Assembly (NCBI RefSeq): GCF_014649915.1
Contig: NZ_BMTY01000019.1
Coordinates: 1-64,000 of the forward strand
DNA length: 64,000 nt
Source: Streptomyces toxytricini
GTDB lineage: Bacteria > Actinomycetota > Actinomycetes > Streptomycetales > Streptomycetaceae
Reading direction: 5' to 3'
The position numbers and the translations under genes are program-made. Of this stretch, positions 49,710 through 57,424 are shown one piece after another (the first letter of the stretch is position 1; each line of letters opens with the position of its first letter). The notes beneath the pieces are model-generated. The model was not told where the DNA came from. It searched no databases and saw only the letters and a list, made by a program, of their open reading frames with translations.

Positions 49710-50615
49710 ATGACCTCAGGCATATGCACCGGCCCCGCCGGCGACAGCGGCGGCGCGCCCGCGGAGGACATCGGCGGGTACCTGCGGCGGCTCGGCTTCG
49801 CCCGGCCGCCCCGCCCGACCGCCGAGACCCTCTTCGCGCTGCAGCGCGCCCACCTGGAGCGCGTCCCGTACGAGAACATCGACATCCAGCTGGGCCGGCC
49901 GCCCGGCATCGACCCGGCGCTGTCCGCGCGCCGCTTCGCCGCCGGGCACGGCGGCTACTGCTTCCACCTGAACGGCGCGTTCGCAATGCTGCTGGAGGAG
50001 CTCGGCTTCGACGTGACGCGGCACCTCGGGGGCGTGCTCGGGGCCGCGGACCGCGAGCGGCGCGACGTCAGCGGCGACCACCTGGCGCTGACCGTCCGCG
50101 TGGACGGCGGGGAGTTCTTCGTCGACGCCGGGCTCGGCGACGGGCCCCACGAGCCGCTGCCGCTGCGGGCCGGCACCCACCGGCAGGGGGCGTTCGCGTA
50201 CGGGCTGGAGCCGCTCGGCGGGGACGCGCCCGGCTGGCGCTACACGAACGAGGCCGCTCCGTGCCCGGTGGTGAACTTCCTGTCGGCGCCGGCCGCGACG
50301 GCCGACTTCGAGGCCGTCCACGCGCGGCTTTCCACCGCGGAGGACTCCGGCTTCGTCCGCACCTTCGCGATGCTGCGGCGCGACGCGGACGGCGTCGACG
50401 CCCTGCGCGGGCGGGTCCTGCACCGCATCGACCCGGTCAAGGGGAACACCGAGCGGGTGCTGGGAACGCCGGGCGAGTTCTGGTCGGTGGTCGGCGGGGT
50501 GTTCGGCCGGGACCTCGGCGCGCTGACCGCGCAGGACCGGGCGGCGCTGTGGGAGCGGGTCGACCGGGCGCACGAGGCGTGGCTCGCCTCCCGGGCGGAG
50601 GCCGGCGGCTCGTAG
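49710..50615 (+). CDS. Arylamine N-acetyltransferase
   Basis: This 301-aa enzyme transfers acetyl from acetyl-CoA to arylamines or arylhydrazines. The catalytic triad is present: Cys84 in GGYCFHLNGA, His124 in SGDHLALTVRV, and Asp139 in VDAGLGDGP. The Tyr-x-Asn signature is VPYENIDIQLG. The usual RGGYCFELN reads HGGYCFHLN here. In actinobacteria NATs act on xenobiotics or in secondary metabolism, including amide formation in ansamycin synthesis. Here no biosynthetic cluster is adjacent, so a housekeeping or detoxification role is likelier. It starts at ATG 49710. Confidence 0.92.
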   Translation: MTSGICTGPAGDSGGAPAEDIGGYLRRLGFARPPRPTAETLFALQRAHLERVPYENIDIQLGRPPGIDPALSARRFAAGHGGYCFHLNGAFAMLLEELGFDVTRHLGGVLGAADRERRDVSGDHLALTVRVDGGEFFVDAGLGDGPHEPLPLRAGTHRQGAFAYGLEPLGGDAPGWRYTNEAAPCPVVNFLSAPAATADFEAVHARLSTAEDSGFVRTFAMLRRDADGVDALRGRVLHRIDPVKGNTERVLGTPGEFWSVVGGVFGRDLGALTAQDRAALWERVDRAHEAWLASRAEAGGS

Positions 50616-50659
50616 CCGGCCCCGGGCGGACTGTCGGTGGCCCAGGGCAGACTGGGGGC

Positions 50660-50875
50660 ATGTCCCACTCACCCCGACGCGCCTGCCCCTCCTGCGGGCG
50701 CGACTGCGCCGTGACCGCCGGCCGGATCGCCCGGCACGACCCGCCGGCCGGGCGGGACCGGGGCACCCTCGTGTCCTGCCCCGGCTCCCGGGCCCGGGTG
50801 GTGCTCGGCGCGTCCGCACCGACACTGGACGGCTTCGTCCTGCCGGAACTCCCGGGCCAGCTGCCGCTCTTCTGA
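50660..50875 (+). CDS. Small zinc-ribbon-like protein
   Basis: This 71-aa protein begins MSHSPRRACPSCGRDCAVTAGR. It has CPSCGRDC near the start and a later Cys (LVSCPGS) plus a His (RHDPP), which could bind zinc. It ends LPELPGQLPLF. No family name is recognised. GGGGG precedes ATG 50660. Coding is supported by codon bias. It stands alone, 44 bp after the NAT gene. Confidence 0.6.
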   Translation: MSHSPRRACPSCGRDCAVTAGRIARHDPPAGRDRGTLVSCPGSRARVVLGASAPTLDGFVLPELPGQLPLF

Positions 50876-50946
50876 GTAGGCCGGGCCCCGGTGGCTGAGT
50901 AGGCGGACGGATGCCGGAGGCCCGCCGCGCCGGACAGCATGGCCGC

Positions 50947-51273
50947 ATGACCTGGTACCGGCAGACCTCCCCCACCGCGCAGGCGGCCCGCGCCACCCGG
51001 ATCCGGCGGGGCGCGGTCATCGCCTTCGTGATGTTCCTCCCCCTGCTGTGCGCCACGAAGCTCGTGGCGCTGGCCACGGACTCGGGCGGCCGGTGCCTGG
51101 TGTACGGCGGCTGCCCGCCGTTCCCGTGGGAGGCCTTCCTGTGGGTCTGCGGCGCCGCGGCGGCCGCCTTCGCGGCGGCGGTGGCCGCACCGTTCCGGTT
51201 CCGTTCGGCGGCCCGCGGCGCCCAGGTGGGCCTGCAGCTGCTCGCCGCCTCGATCGTCCTGGCCCGGCCCTGA
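50947..51273 (+). CDS. Small membrane protein
   Basis: This 108-aa protein starts MTWYRQTSPTAQAARATRIRR, then has three hydrophobic helices (GAVIAFVMFLPLLCATKLVAL, FLWVCGAAAAAFAAAVAAPF, VGLQLLAASIVLA). The loop between the first two contains two Cys (GGRCLVYGGCPPFP) and may form a disulfide outside. No known family is recognised. CAGCAT lies 6 nt before ATG 50947 (possibly leaderless). Confidence 0.65.
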   Translation: MTWYRQTSPTAQAARATRIRRGAVIAFVMFLPLLCATKLVALATDSGGRCLVYGGCPPFPWEAFLWVCGAAAAAFAAAVAAPFRFRSAARGAQVGLQLLAASIVLARP

Positions 51274-51367
51274 CCGGAGCGCAGGATCCGCCGCGTACGG
51301 GGGTCGCGGCGGCCGGGCCGTCCCTTCCCGGGCCCGCCGGTCGCCGGCCGGGTCCGGGAGGGGCGGC

Positions 51368-52423
51368 TCAGGAGATGGCGCTGCGCAGGCGGACGACGTC
51401 GATCGGCTCGGTCTCGTCGTGCTCGGTCAGGTCGATGACCTGGCCGGCCTCGTCCTGCGCCGTCTCGGCGCGGCCGGCCTCGCCCCGGCCCGCGTCGGCC
51501 CGTTCGCCGGCGGCCTGTTCACCGGCGTCCGGGCGGGCCTGCGGTGCCGCGGCCGCCCGGTCGGCCTCGGACTCCGCCTTGTGCGCTTCGAGGGCCTCGG
51601 CGCCGACCACGTCCGCGAGGTCCTCGTCCTGGACCGACTCGATCGCCGCGCGCGCCCGGTCGGCGTTCTTCGTGCCGAAGAAGTCGAAGCCGCCCATCGT
51701 GCGGGGCGCCGGCCGGCGAGCGGCCTGGTACGGGGCCACGGGCGCGGCGGGGCGGCGCGCCGGCAGGGACGCGCCCTCCGCGGGCGTCGCCTGCGGGGCG
51801 GGCCCGGCCTCGATGGCGGCCGGACCGGCGGCGCGCTCCTCGGCCTTGCGGGCCAGGGCGGCGAGGGCCGCGTGGGCGCGGGCGTACCCGACGGAGGTGG
51901 GCGCCCCGCTCGACGTGCGCTCCTCGGTGACCGCCGGGAGCTCCTTGGGGGCGTCGGCCGGGGCCGCGGTGGCCTCGATGGCCAGGAGGCGGCGGCCCTC
52001 CAGTGCGCTGGCCCGCTCGGTCTCGGCGGTGGCGTAGCGGCGCAGGAGCGCCGCGTGCTCACCGCGCAGGCCCGCGAGTTCGACCCGCTTGGCCCGCAGT
52101 TTGGCGTCGAGCTTGCCGCGCAGGACCCGGGCCTCTTCGAGGGCGGCCTCCAGCTCGGCGATGCGCTCCTCGGTCCGCCACTCGTCCTTGACGCGCTCGC
52201 GCGCCAGCTCGGCGACGCGCCGGCCCGCGGCGCGGTCCCAGCTGCGCATGAGGACGGCTCCCGCGATGCCCGCGGCCGCCGCGAGGGCCGCGAGCAGCCG
52301 CAGCACCACGAGCTGGTCGACGAGCCAGGCCGCGGCCGCGCCGGCGAGGGACACACCGGCGACGGCCGTCGGGGTGAGCAGCCGGTGCAGGGGTTCGGGG
52401 TTGCGGTGGCGTCCACGGGGCAT
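51368..52423 (-). CDS. Membrane protein with coiled coil and disordered tail
   Basis: This 351-aa protein has two N-terminal helices (LLTPTAVAGVSLAGAAAAWL and VVLRLLAALAAAAGIAGAVL), then a long coiled coil (VAELARERVKDEWRTEERIA, LEAALEEARVLRGKLDAKLR, AKRVELAGLRGEHAALLRRY), and a disordered Ala/Glu/Pro region ending in RLRSAIS. A short conserved motif, MGGFDFFGTKNADRARAAIE, lies near residue 245. It may be a cytoskeletal or polar-growth accessory protein (DivIVA-like coiled coil), but that is inference only. ATG 52423 has a GGGG site close by. Confidence 0.72.
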   Translation of the reverse strand: MPRGRHRNPEPLHRLLTPTAVAGVSLAGAAAAWLVDQLVVLRLLAALAAAAGIAGAVLMRSWDRAAGRRVAELARERVKDEWRTEERIAELEAALEEARVLRGKLDAKLRAKRVELAGLRGEHAALLRRYATAETERASALEGRRLLAIEATAAPADAPKELPAVTEERTSSGAPTSVGYARAHAALAALARKAEERAAGPAAIEAGPAPQATPAEGASLPARRPAAPVAPYQAARRPAPRTMGGFDFFGTKNADRARAAIESVQDEDLADVVGAEALEAHKAESEADRAAAAPQARPDAGEQAAGERADAGRGEAGRAETAQDEAGQVIDLTEHDETEPIDVVRLRSAIS

Positions 52424-52512
52424 GGCCAGAAATTTACAGGGCGTGGGGGTCCTGTGGGGGTGTCGGCGGGCAATCTGTTCCCCGCCCGTTGCCCGCCGCG
52501 CCCGCGCACCCG

Positions 52513-53490
52513 TCAGCCGGCCAGGCCCTTGGCCTTCAGGTAGGCCCTGGCGACGTCCGCGGGCTTCTCCCGCAGGGCGTCCACCCGGCGGTTGAGGTCG
52601 GCGAGGTCGGCGGTCGTGAGCGTCCTGGTCAGGCCGTCGAGGGCCGCCGCGACCTCCGGCGCGCCCGCGTCCCGGGCATTGACCACGGGCAGGACGTTGT
52701 CGGCGTTCTGGAGCTTCCGGTCGTCCTCCAGCAGGACCAGGCCGTAGCTGTCGAGCGTGGCGTCCGTGGTCGTGGTGAGCACCAGCTGCGCCGCGCCGTC
52801 CTTGACGGCCTGCTTGGCCTGCGGGGTGCCGACGCCCTTCGGGTCGATGCCGGAGACCGTGATCCCGTACGCCGTCTTCAGCCCCGGCGCGCAGAAGGGC
52901 CGTACGGAGCACTCGTCGCCGGCGGCGATCCGCACCGGCAGGCCGGACTTGCCGAGGTCGGAGAGCGTCTTCAGGTTGTTCTTCGCCGCGTATTCCTTCG
53001 ACACGGCGAAGGCGTTCTGGTCGACCGCACCGCCCGCCGGGAGGACCTTCAGGCCGAGGGGGCCCGCCAGCTTCTCCAGGGCGGCGACGGTCGCCGCGGC
53101 GTCGCTGGACGCGACGGGCTTCTCCTGCGGCGCGTTCGGCCCGTTGACCTTGGCGTTGAGGAACTCGGCGAGGGTGGCGGCGTACTCGGGCACGACGTCG
53201 ATCTCGCCCTTCTCCAGCGAAGGCTCGTACAGCTCCCGGTTGTTGACCGTGGTGACCGAGGTGCTGTAGCCGGCGTGGCGCAGCACCTGCGCGTACAGCT
53301 CGGCGAGCACGTTCGACTCGGTGAACCCGGCGGCCCCGACCACGAGGGTGCCCTTCCCGCCGACCGCCCCGCCGGAGGCCGCCGCGCCGTCCCTGCTCTT
53401 TTCCAGGCTGTCCCCGCCGCAGGCGGTGAGCGAGGCGGCCAGGGCGAGCGCCCCGAAGGCGGCGCCGAAAGTGCGGACGGGCTTGCTCAT
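52513..53490 (-). CDS. Glycine betaine/choline ABC transporter substrate-binding lipoprotein
   Basis: This 325-aa lipoprotein has a signal ending ASLTAC with lipidated Cys24. The mature part is an OpuC/ProX-type solute-binding domain: TLVVGAAGFTESNVLAELYAQVL, NNRELYEPSLEKGEIDVVPEYAATLAEFL, LPAGGAVDQNAFAVSKEYA, and VLTTTTDATLDSYGLVLLEDD. It binds compatible solutes (glycine betaine, choline, proline betaine) outside the membrane. It is third in the minus-strand unit with two permeases; the ATPase is divergent. Confidence 0.93.
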   Translation of the reverse strand: MSKPVRTFGAAFGALALAASLTACGGDSLEKSRDGAAASGGAVGGKGTLVVGAAGFTESNVLAELYAQVLRHAGYSTSVTTVNNRELYEPSLEKGEIDVVPEYAATLAEFLNAKVNGPNAPQEKPVASSDAAATVAALEKLAGPLGLKVLPAGGAVDQNAFAVSKEYAAKNNLKTLSDLGKSGLPVRIAAGDECSVRPFCAPGLKTAYGITVSGIDPKGVGTPQAKQAVKDGAAQLVLTTTTDATLDSYGLVLLEDDRKLQNADNVLPVVNARDAGAPEVAAALDGLTRTLTTADLADLNRRVDALREKPADVARAYLKAKGLAG

Positions 53491-53532
53491 GGGTGCTCCT
53501 CCAGGGGTTGGGGTACGGGCGGGAAGGCCGCG

Positions 53533-54198
53533 TCAGCGCGCCGCCGGGCGCGGGAACAGCCGGTCGACGGCGACGAGGACGCCCTCGACCAGCAGAGCGA
53601 GGCCCGCCACGAGGAGGGCGCCCGCCACGACCTGGGCGGTGTTGTAGGTGTTGAACCCGGCCGTGATGATCCGGCCGAGGCCGCCCTGGCCGACCATCGC
53701 GGCGATGGTGGCCGTCGCGACGACCTGGACGGCGGCCGACCGCACCCCCGTCATCACCAGCGGCCGCGCCAGCGGCAGTTCGACGCGCAGGAGCAGCTGG
53801 CCCGCGGACATGCCCATGCCGCGGGCGGCCTCGACCACGGACCGGTCCACCCCGCGCACGCCGACGTAGGCGTTGGTCAGCAGGGGCGGGACGGCGAAGA
53901 GGACGAGCGCGGCGACGGTCGGGACGTGGCCCGCGCTGCGCAGCGGCGAGACCATGAACAGCGCGAGCACCGCGAACACCGGCACGGCGCGCCCGATGTT
54001 GGAGAGGTTCACGGCCAGGGCGCCGCCGCGGCCGGTGTGGCCGAGCCACAGGCCGACGGGGAGCGCGAGGGCGCAGGCCAGCACGAGTGCCGTTCCGCTG
54101 ACCAGGGCGTGCTCGCCGAGGCGGTGCCACACGCCGTTCTCGCCGTACCAGTTGGCACCGTCGGCCAGCCAGTCGAAGACCCTGCCCGGTACGCCCAC
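53533..54198 (-). CDS. Glycine betaine-type ABC transporter permease (second)
   Basis: This 221-aa permease starts at GTG 54198 after GGGGAGG. It has about five helices and the EAA-type loop EAARGMGMSAGQLLLRVELPLARPL with the conserved Gly that contacts the ATPase. It pairs with the other permease to form the channel. The gap to the upstream stop is 2 nt, so the two permeases are translationally coupled. Confidence 0.92.
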   Translation of the reverse strand: MGVPGRVFDWLADGANWYGENGVWHRLGEHALVSGTALVLACALALPVGLWLGHTGRGGALAVNLSNIGRAVPVFAVLALFMVSPLRSAGHVPTVAALVLFAVPPLLTNAYVGVRGVDRSVVEAARGMGMSAGQLLLRVELPLARPLVMTGVRSAAVQVVATATIAAMVGQGGLGRIITAGFNTYNTAQVVAGALLVAGLALLVEGVLVAVDRLFPRPAAR

Positions 54199-54200
54199 GC

Positions 54201-54914
54201 TCAGACCTCCCCGTTGCGAAGTCGCCGCCGCCGCCCGTCGCCGGCGCCCGCCGCGCGCGCCCACGGGGTGAGCAGCCGCTGCACGCCGAGCAGCAGCAGG
54301 TCCGCGGCGAGGGCCAGCAGGACGCACAGCAGGGAGGCGGTGAGCACCTGGGCCTTGAAGTTGCTGCTGACGGCCGGGGCGATGAGGTTGCCGAGGCCGC
54401 CCTTGCCGACGATGGAGCCGACGGTGGTCAGGGCGACGGTGGAGACGGTCGCGATCCGCACCCCGGCGAGCAGCGCGGGCACCGCGAGCGGCAGTTCGAC
54501 CTGCCACAGCAGCCGGGCAGGCCCGTACCCCATGCCGCGGGCGGCCTCCCGGACCTCGTCGGGGACGGCCTCCAGCCCGGCGAGGGTGTTGCGGACCAGG
54601 ATCGTCAGCGAGTACAGCACGAGGCCGGTGACGACGAGGGCGGCCGACAGCCCGAACAGCGGCAGCAGCAGCGAGAACATGGCCAGCGAGGGGATCGTGT
54701 AGAGCAGGGTGGTGAGGCCGAGGACGGGCGCGGCCCAGCGCCGGCCCCGGCGGGCGAGCAGGGCGAGCGGCACGGCCACGGCGAGGCCGATGAGGACGGA
54801 GGCCGCGGTGATCCACACGTGCTGGACGGCGGCGTCGGTGAGCTCCTCGGAGCGGGAGGCGACGTACTCCCAGCACAGCCAGTCGTTCGCCACCAGGCAG
54901 CCCTGCCCGGCCAT
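54201..54914 (-). CDS. Glycine betaine-type ABC transporter permease (first)
   Basis: This 237-aa permease has an unusual Cys/Trp-containing N-terminus (MAGQGCLVANDWLCWEYVA), then about five helices and the EAA loop EAARGMGYGPARLLWQVELPLA. It differs from the second permease enough that the pair is a heterodimer. GGGGGCGGGGG precedes ATG 54914. The 167-bp intergenic region with the divergent ATPase gene must hold both promoters. Confidence 0.93.
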   Translation of the reverse strand: MAGQGCLVANDWLCWEYVASRSEELTDAAVQHVWITAASVLIGLAVAVPLALLARRGRRWAAPVLGLTTLLYTIPSLAMFSLLLPLFGLSAALVVTGLVLYSLTILVRNTLAGLEAVPDEVREAARGMGYGPARLLWQVELPLAVPALLAGVRIATVSTVALTTVGSIVGKGGLGNLIAPAVSSNFKAQVLTASLLCVLLALAADLLLLGVQRLLTPWARAAGAGDGRRRRLRNGEV

Positions 54915-55081
54915 CGCCCCCGCCCCCTCACCGTGCCGACGCTCGTACGCCCGTCCGGAACCGGACGTCCTCCGCGACCCTATCCCCCGCTTCCCCGGGT
55001 GGCCGGAACCATTCGCACAAGGGCAACACTCCCGTCATCTCCCGTCACACGTCCGCGCCGCGGGTGCGCGAGGATGGCGGG

Positions 55082-56065
55082 GTGATCAGATTCGAGCACG
55101 TGACCAAGCGCTACGCCGATGGGACGACGGCCGTCGACGACCTCTCCTTCGAGGTGGCCGAGGGCGAACTGGTCACCCTGGTGGGCCCGTCGGGCTGCGG
55201 CAAGACCACCACCATGAAGATGGTGAACCGGCTGGTCGAGCCCACCTCCGGCCGGATCCTGCTCGGCGGCGAGGACATCGCCGCCGCCGACCCGGTGCAG
55301 CTGCGCCGCCGCATCGGCTACGTCATCCAGCAGGTCGGGCTCTTCCCGCACAAGACGGTGCTGGAGAACACGGCGACCGTCCCGCAGCTCGTCGGCACCC
55401 CGAAGGCCGCCGCCCGCGCCCGGGCCGCCGAACTCCTCGAACTCGTCGGCCTGGACCCGTCCGTGTACGGGGGCCGCTACCCCGCGCAGCTGTCCGGCGG
55501 GCAGCGCCAGCGCGTCGGGGTGGCCCGCGCACTCGCGGCGGACCCGCCGGTGCTGCTGATGGACGAGCCGTTCGGCGCGGTGGACCCGGTGGTCCGCGAG
55601 CGCCTGCAGAACGAATTCCTGGCCCTGCAGAAGACGGTGCGCAAGACGATCCTGCTGGTCACGCACGACCTGGAGGAGGCGGTCCGGCTCGGCGACCGCA
55701 TCGCCGTGTACGGGCGGGCGGGCACCATCGAGCAGTTCGACCGCCCGGCCGCCGTGCTGGGCGCGCCCGCCAACGGGTACGTGGCCTCCTTCGTCGGCGC
55801 GGACCGCGGCCTGAAGCGGCTCGCCGTCACCCCCGTCCGGGCGGCCGACCTGGAGCCGGCCGACGGGACGGCCCCGGAGGCCGCCGTGCCGCTGGGGTCC
55901 TCGCTGCGCGAGGCGCTCGCCGCGCTGCTCCAGCAGGACGCGGGGCGGATCGGCGTCGCGGACCCGGAGTCGGGGCGGCTCGCCGGCGTCCTGACCCCGC
56001 AGGGCGTGCACCGGGCGCTGCGGCGCGCGGAGGCCGCGGAGGCCGCGCAGGACGGCGGCTCCTGA
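55082..56065 (+). CDS. Glycine betaine-type ABC transporter ATPase with CBS-like C-terminus
   Basis: This 327-aa ATPase starts at GTG 55082. Walker A GPSGCGKTTT, signature QLSGGQRQRVGVARAL, Walker B VLLMDEPFGAVDP and switch His in LLVTHDLEEA are intact. The C-terminal about 80 residues (LGSSLREALAALLQQDAGRI, DPESGRLAGVLTPQGVHRAL) look like one CBS-type repeat, as in OpuA-type importers, where CBS domains sense ionic strength or c-di-AMP. It is transcribed divergently from the permeases and substrate-binding protein, which is an unusual arrangement. Confidence 0.92.
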   Translation: MIRFEHVTKRYADGTTAVDDLSFEVAEGELVTLVGPSGCGKTTTMKMVNRLVEPTSGRILLGGEDIAAADPVQLRRRIGYVIQQVGLFPHKTVLENTATVPQLVGTPKAAARARAAELLELVGLDPSVYGGRYPAQLSGGQRQRVGVARALAADPPVLLMDEPFGAVDPVVRERLQNEFLALQKTVRKTILLVTHDLEEAVRLGDRIAVYGRAGTIEQFDRPAAVLGAPANGYVASFVGADRGLKRLAVTPVRAADLEPADGTAPEAAVPLGSSLREALAALLQQDAGRIGVADPESGRLAGVLTPQGVHRALRRAEAAEAAQDGGS

Positions 56066-56092
56066 CGCGGCGTCCGGCCCCGGAAACGCGGA

Positions 56093-56115
56093 AGACCGGC
56101 CGCGGGGGCCGGTCT
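56093..56115. terminator. Hairpin after the ABC ATPase gene
   Basis: AGACCGGCC (56093-56101) pairs with GGCCGGTCT (56107-56115) over a 5-nt loop, 28 bp after the stop. Confidence 0.65.
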
Positions 56116-56131
56116 CGTCCGGGTGTGAAGG

Positions 56132-56158
56132 CGCCGCCCCGGTGCTCCCGGGGCGGCG
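56132..56158. terminator. Hairpin at the end of the esterase gene
   Basis: CGCCGCCCCGG (56132-56142) pairs with CCGGGGCGGCG (56148-56158), immediately downstream of the esterase stop codon on the minus strand. Confidence 0.65.
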
Positions 56159-56159
56159 G

Positions 56160-57269
56160 TCAGGCCTGGATGCGGTTGCTCATCCACACCAGCATGGGCG
56201 GGATCTCGCGGCGCCAGGTGTTGAAGTTGTGGCCGCCGCTGTCGAGGATGATCGAGGAGACCCGGTCCGGGCCCTTCACCAGCTTGATGAACTTGCGGGT
56301 GTCCTCCAGGTTGGGCTCGCCCTGCTCGCTGCTGGTCACGAGGAACGACGTGCCCGACGGCTGCTTGCGCTCCATGCTGTGGAGGATGTCGGCGCGCTTC
56401 TTCAGGTTCTCGTCGCCCTGGAACAGGTTGCCCGTGGTGGCGTCGTTCGGGGCCTCGTAGTAAGCGGACAGGCCGGCCGCGGCACCGAAGGTCTGCGGGT
56501 AGTGCGCGGCGATCTTCAGGGCGCAGTAGCCGCCCGTGGAGTTGCCGATGAAGCCCATGTTCTCGGGCTTCTTGCCGACCCGGAAGGTGTTCTGGATCGC
56601 CTGGGGCAGGTCCTGCGCGAAGAAGGTCTCGGTCTGCGGGCCGCCGGGGATGTCGACGCACTCGGTGTCCCGGGGCGGCGCGACGGTCGGGCGCAGCATG
56701 ACCAGGATCATCGGCTTCATCTTGCCCGCCTTGGCCTGCTTGAAGGCCGTCATCGGGTAGTTCAGCCCTTTGATCAGGTTCTCGGCGGTGCCCGGGTAGC
56801 CCGTCAGCACGATGGAGGCCGGGAAGTTGGCCTCCTTGTGCTGCGGCTGGAAGTACTCCGGCGGCAGCCACACGTATCCGGGGCTCGTTATCTTCGACTT
56901 CTCCCCGGTTATGGACACCTTGAGGATCTGGCCGCCCACCTGGGGCTGGGCGCCGCCCGGGACCTCGAGCTTCTGCTTGTCGACGACCTTGATGTCCTTG
57001 CTGCTCATGGAGTGGTCGACGACCTTGCCGACGGAGGTCTCCTTGCCGAGGAGGTCCGCCCAGGAGCCGTAGAAGGAGAACGACTGGTTCGCCGCGAGGC
57101 CCACCGCCGCGAAGATCGCGAGCTGGGTGGCCAGCAGGAGGCCGATCCGGCCGAGCATCGCACGCCAGGTGCGGCCCGAGAGCCGGGGCCAGAGGTACAC
57201 GGTGGCCGCGAAGAGCAGCACACCGACGGCGACGGCCAGCGCCAGAACCGTGTTACTGGTGAGACCCAT
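56160..57269 (-). CDS. Membrane-anchored alpha/beta-hydrolase esterase (antigen 85/esterase D-like)
   Basis: This 369-aa protein has two N-terminal helices (NTVLALAVAVGVLLFAATVY and IGLLLATQLAIFAAVGLAA), then an extracellular alpha/beta hydrolase domain. The nucleophile motif is GNSTGGYCA with Ser244, and a C-terminal GGHNFNTWR supplies the His; the acid is not certain. The family includes mycobacterial antigen 85 and Streptomyces esterases. Streptomyces lack mycolic acids, so acyl-ester hydrolysis is likelier than mycolyl transfer. It is divergent from the lysyltransferase-domain gene, with 155 bp between. Confidence 0.87.
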   Translation of the reverse strand: MGLTSNTVLALAVAVGVLLFAATVYLWPRLSGRTWRAMLGRIGLLLATQLAIFAAVGLAANQSFSFYGSWADLLGKETSVGKVVDHSMSSKDIKVVDKQKLEVPGGAQPQVGGQILKVSITGEKSKITSPGYVWLPPEYFQPQHKEANFPASIVLTGYPGTAENLIKGLNYPMTAFKQAKAGKMKPMILVMLRPTVAPPRDTECVDIPGGPQTETFFAQDLPQAIQNTFRVGKKPENMGFIGNSTGGYCALKIAAHYPQTFGAAAGLSAYYEAPNDATTGNLFQGDENLKKRADILHSMERKQPSGTSFLVTSSEQGEPNLEDTRKFIKLVKGPDRVSSIILDSGGHNFNTWRREIPPMLVWMSNRIQA

Positions 57270-57424
57270 GAGCAGTCAGTCGACTTTCTGATGGCAGGAC
57301 TGGATTTTCTCGGCGAAAGAGTGAACCCGCTCGACCCCGGCGTCGTCCTAGTGGACGCACCACACTCCGGAGGCTGTCGTCGCGGCCTTCGGCCACATGA
57401 TCTCTCGCGGAGCAACGGGAAGCG

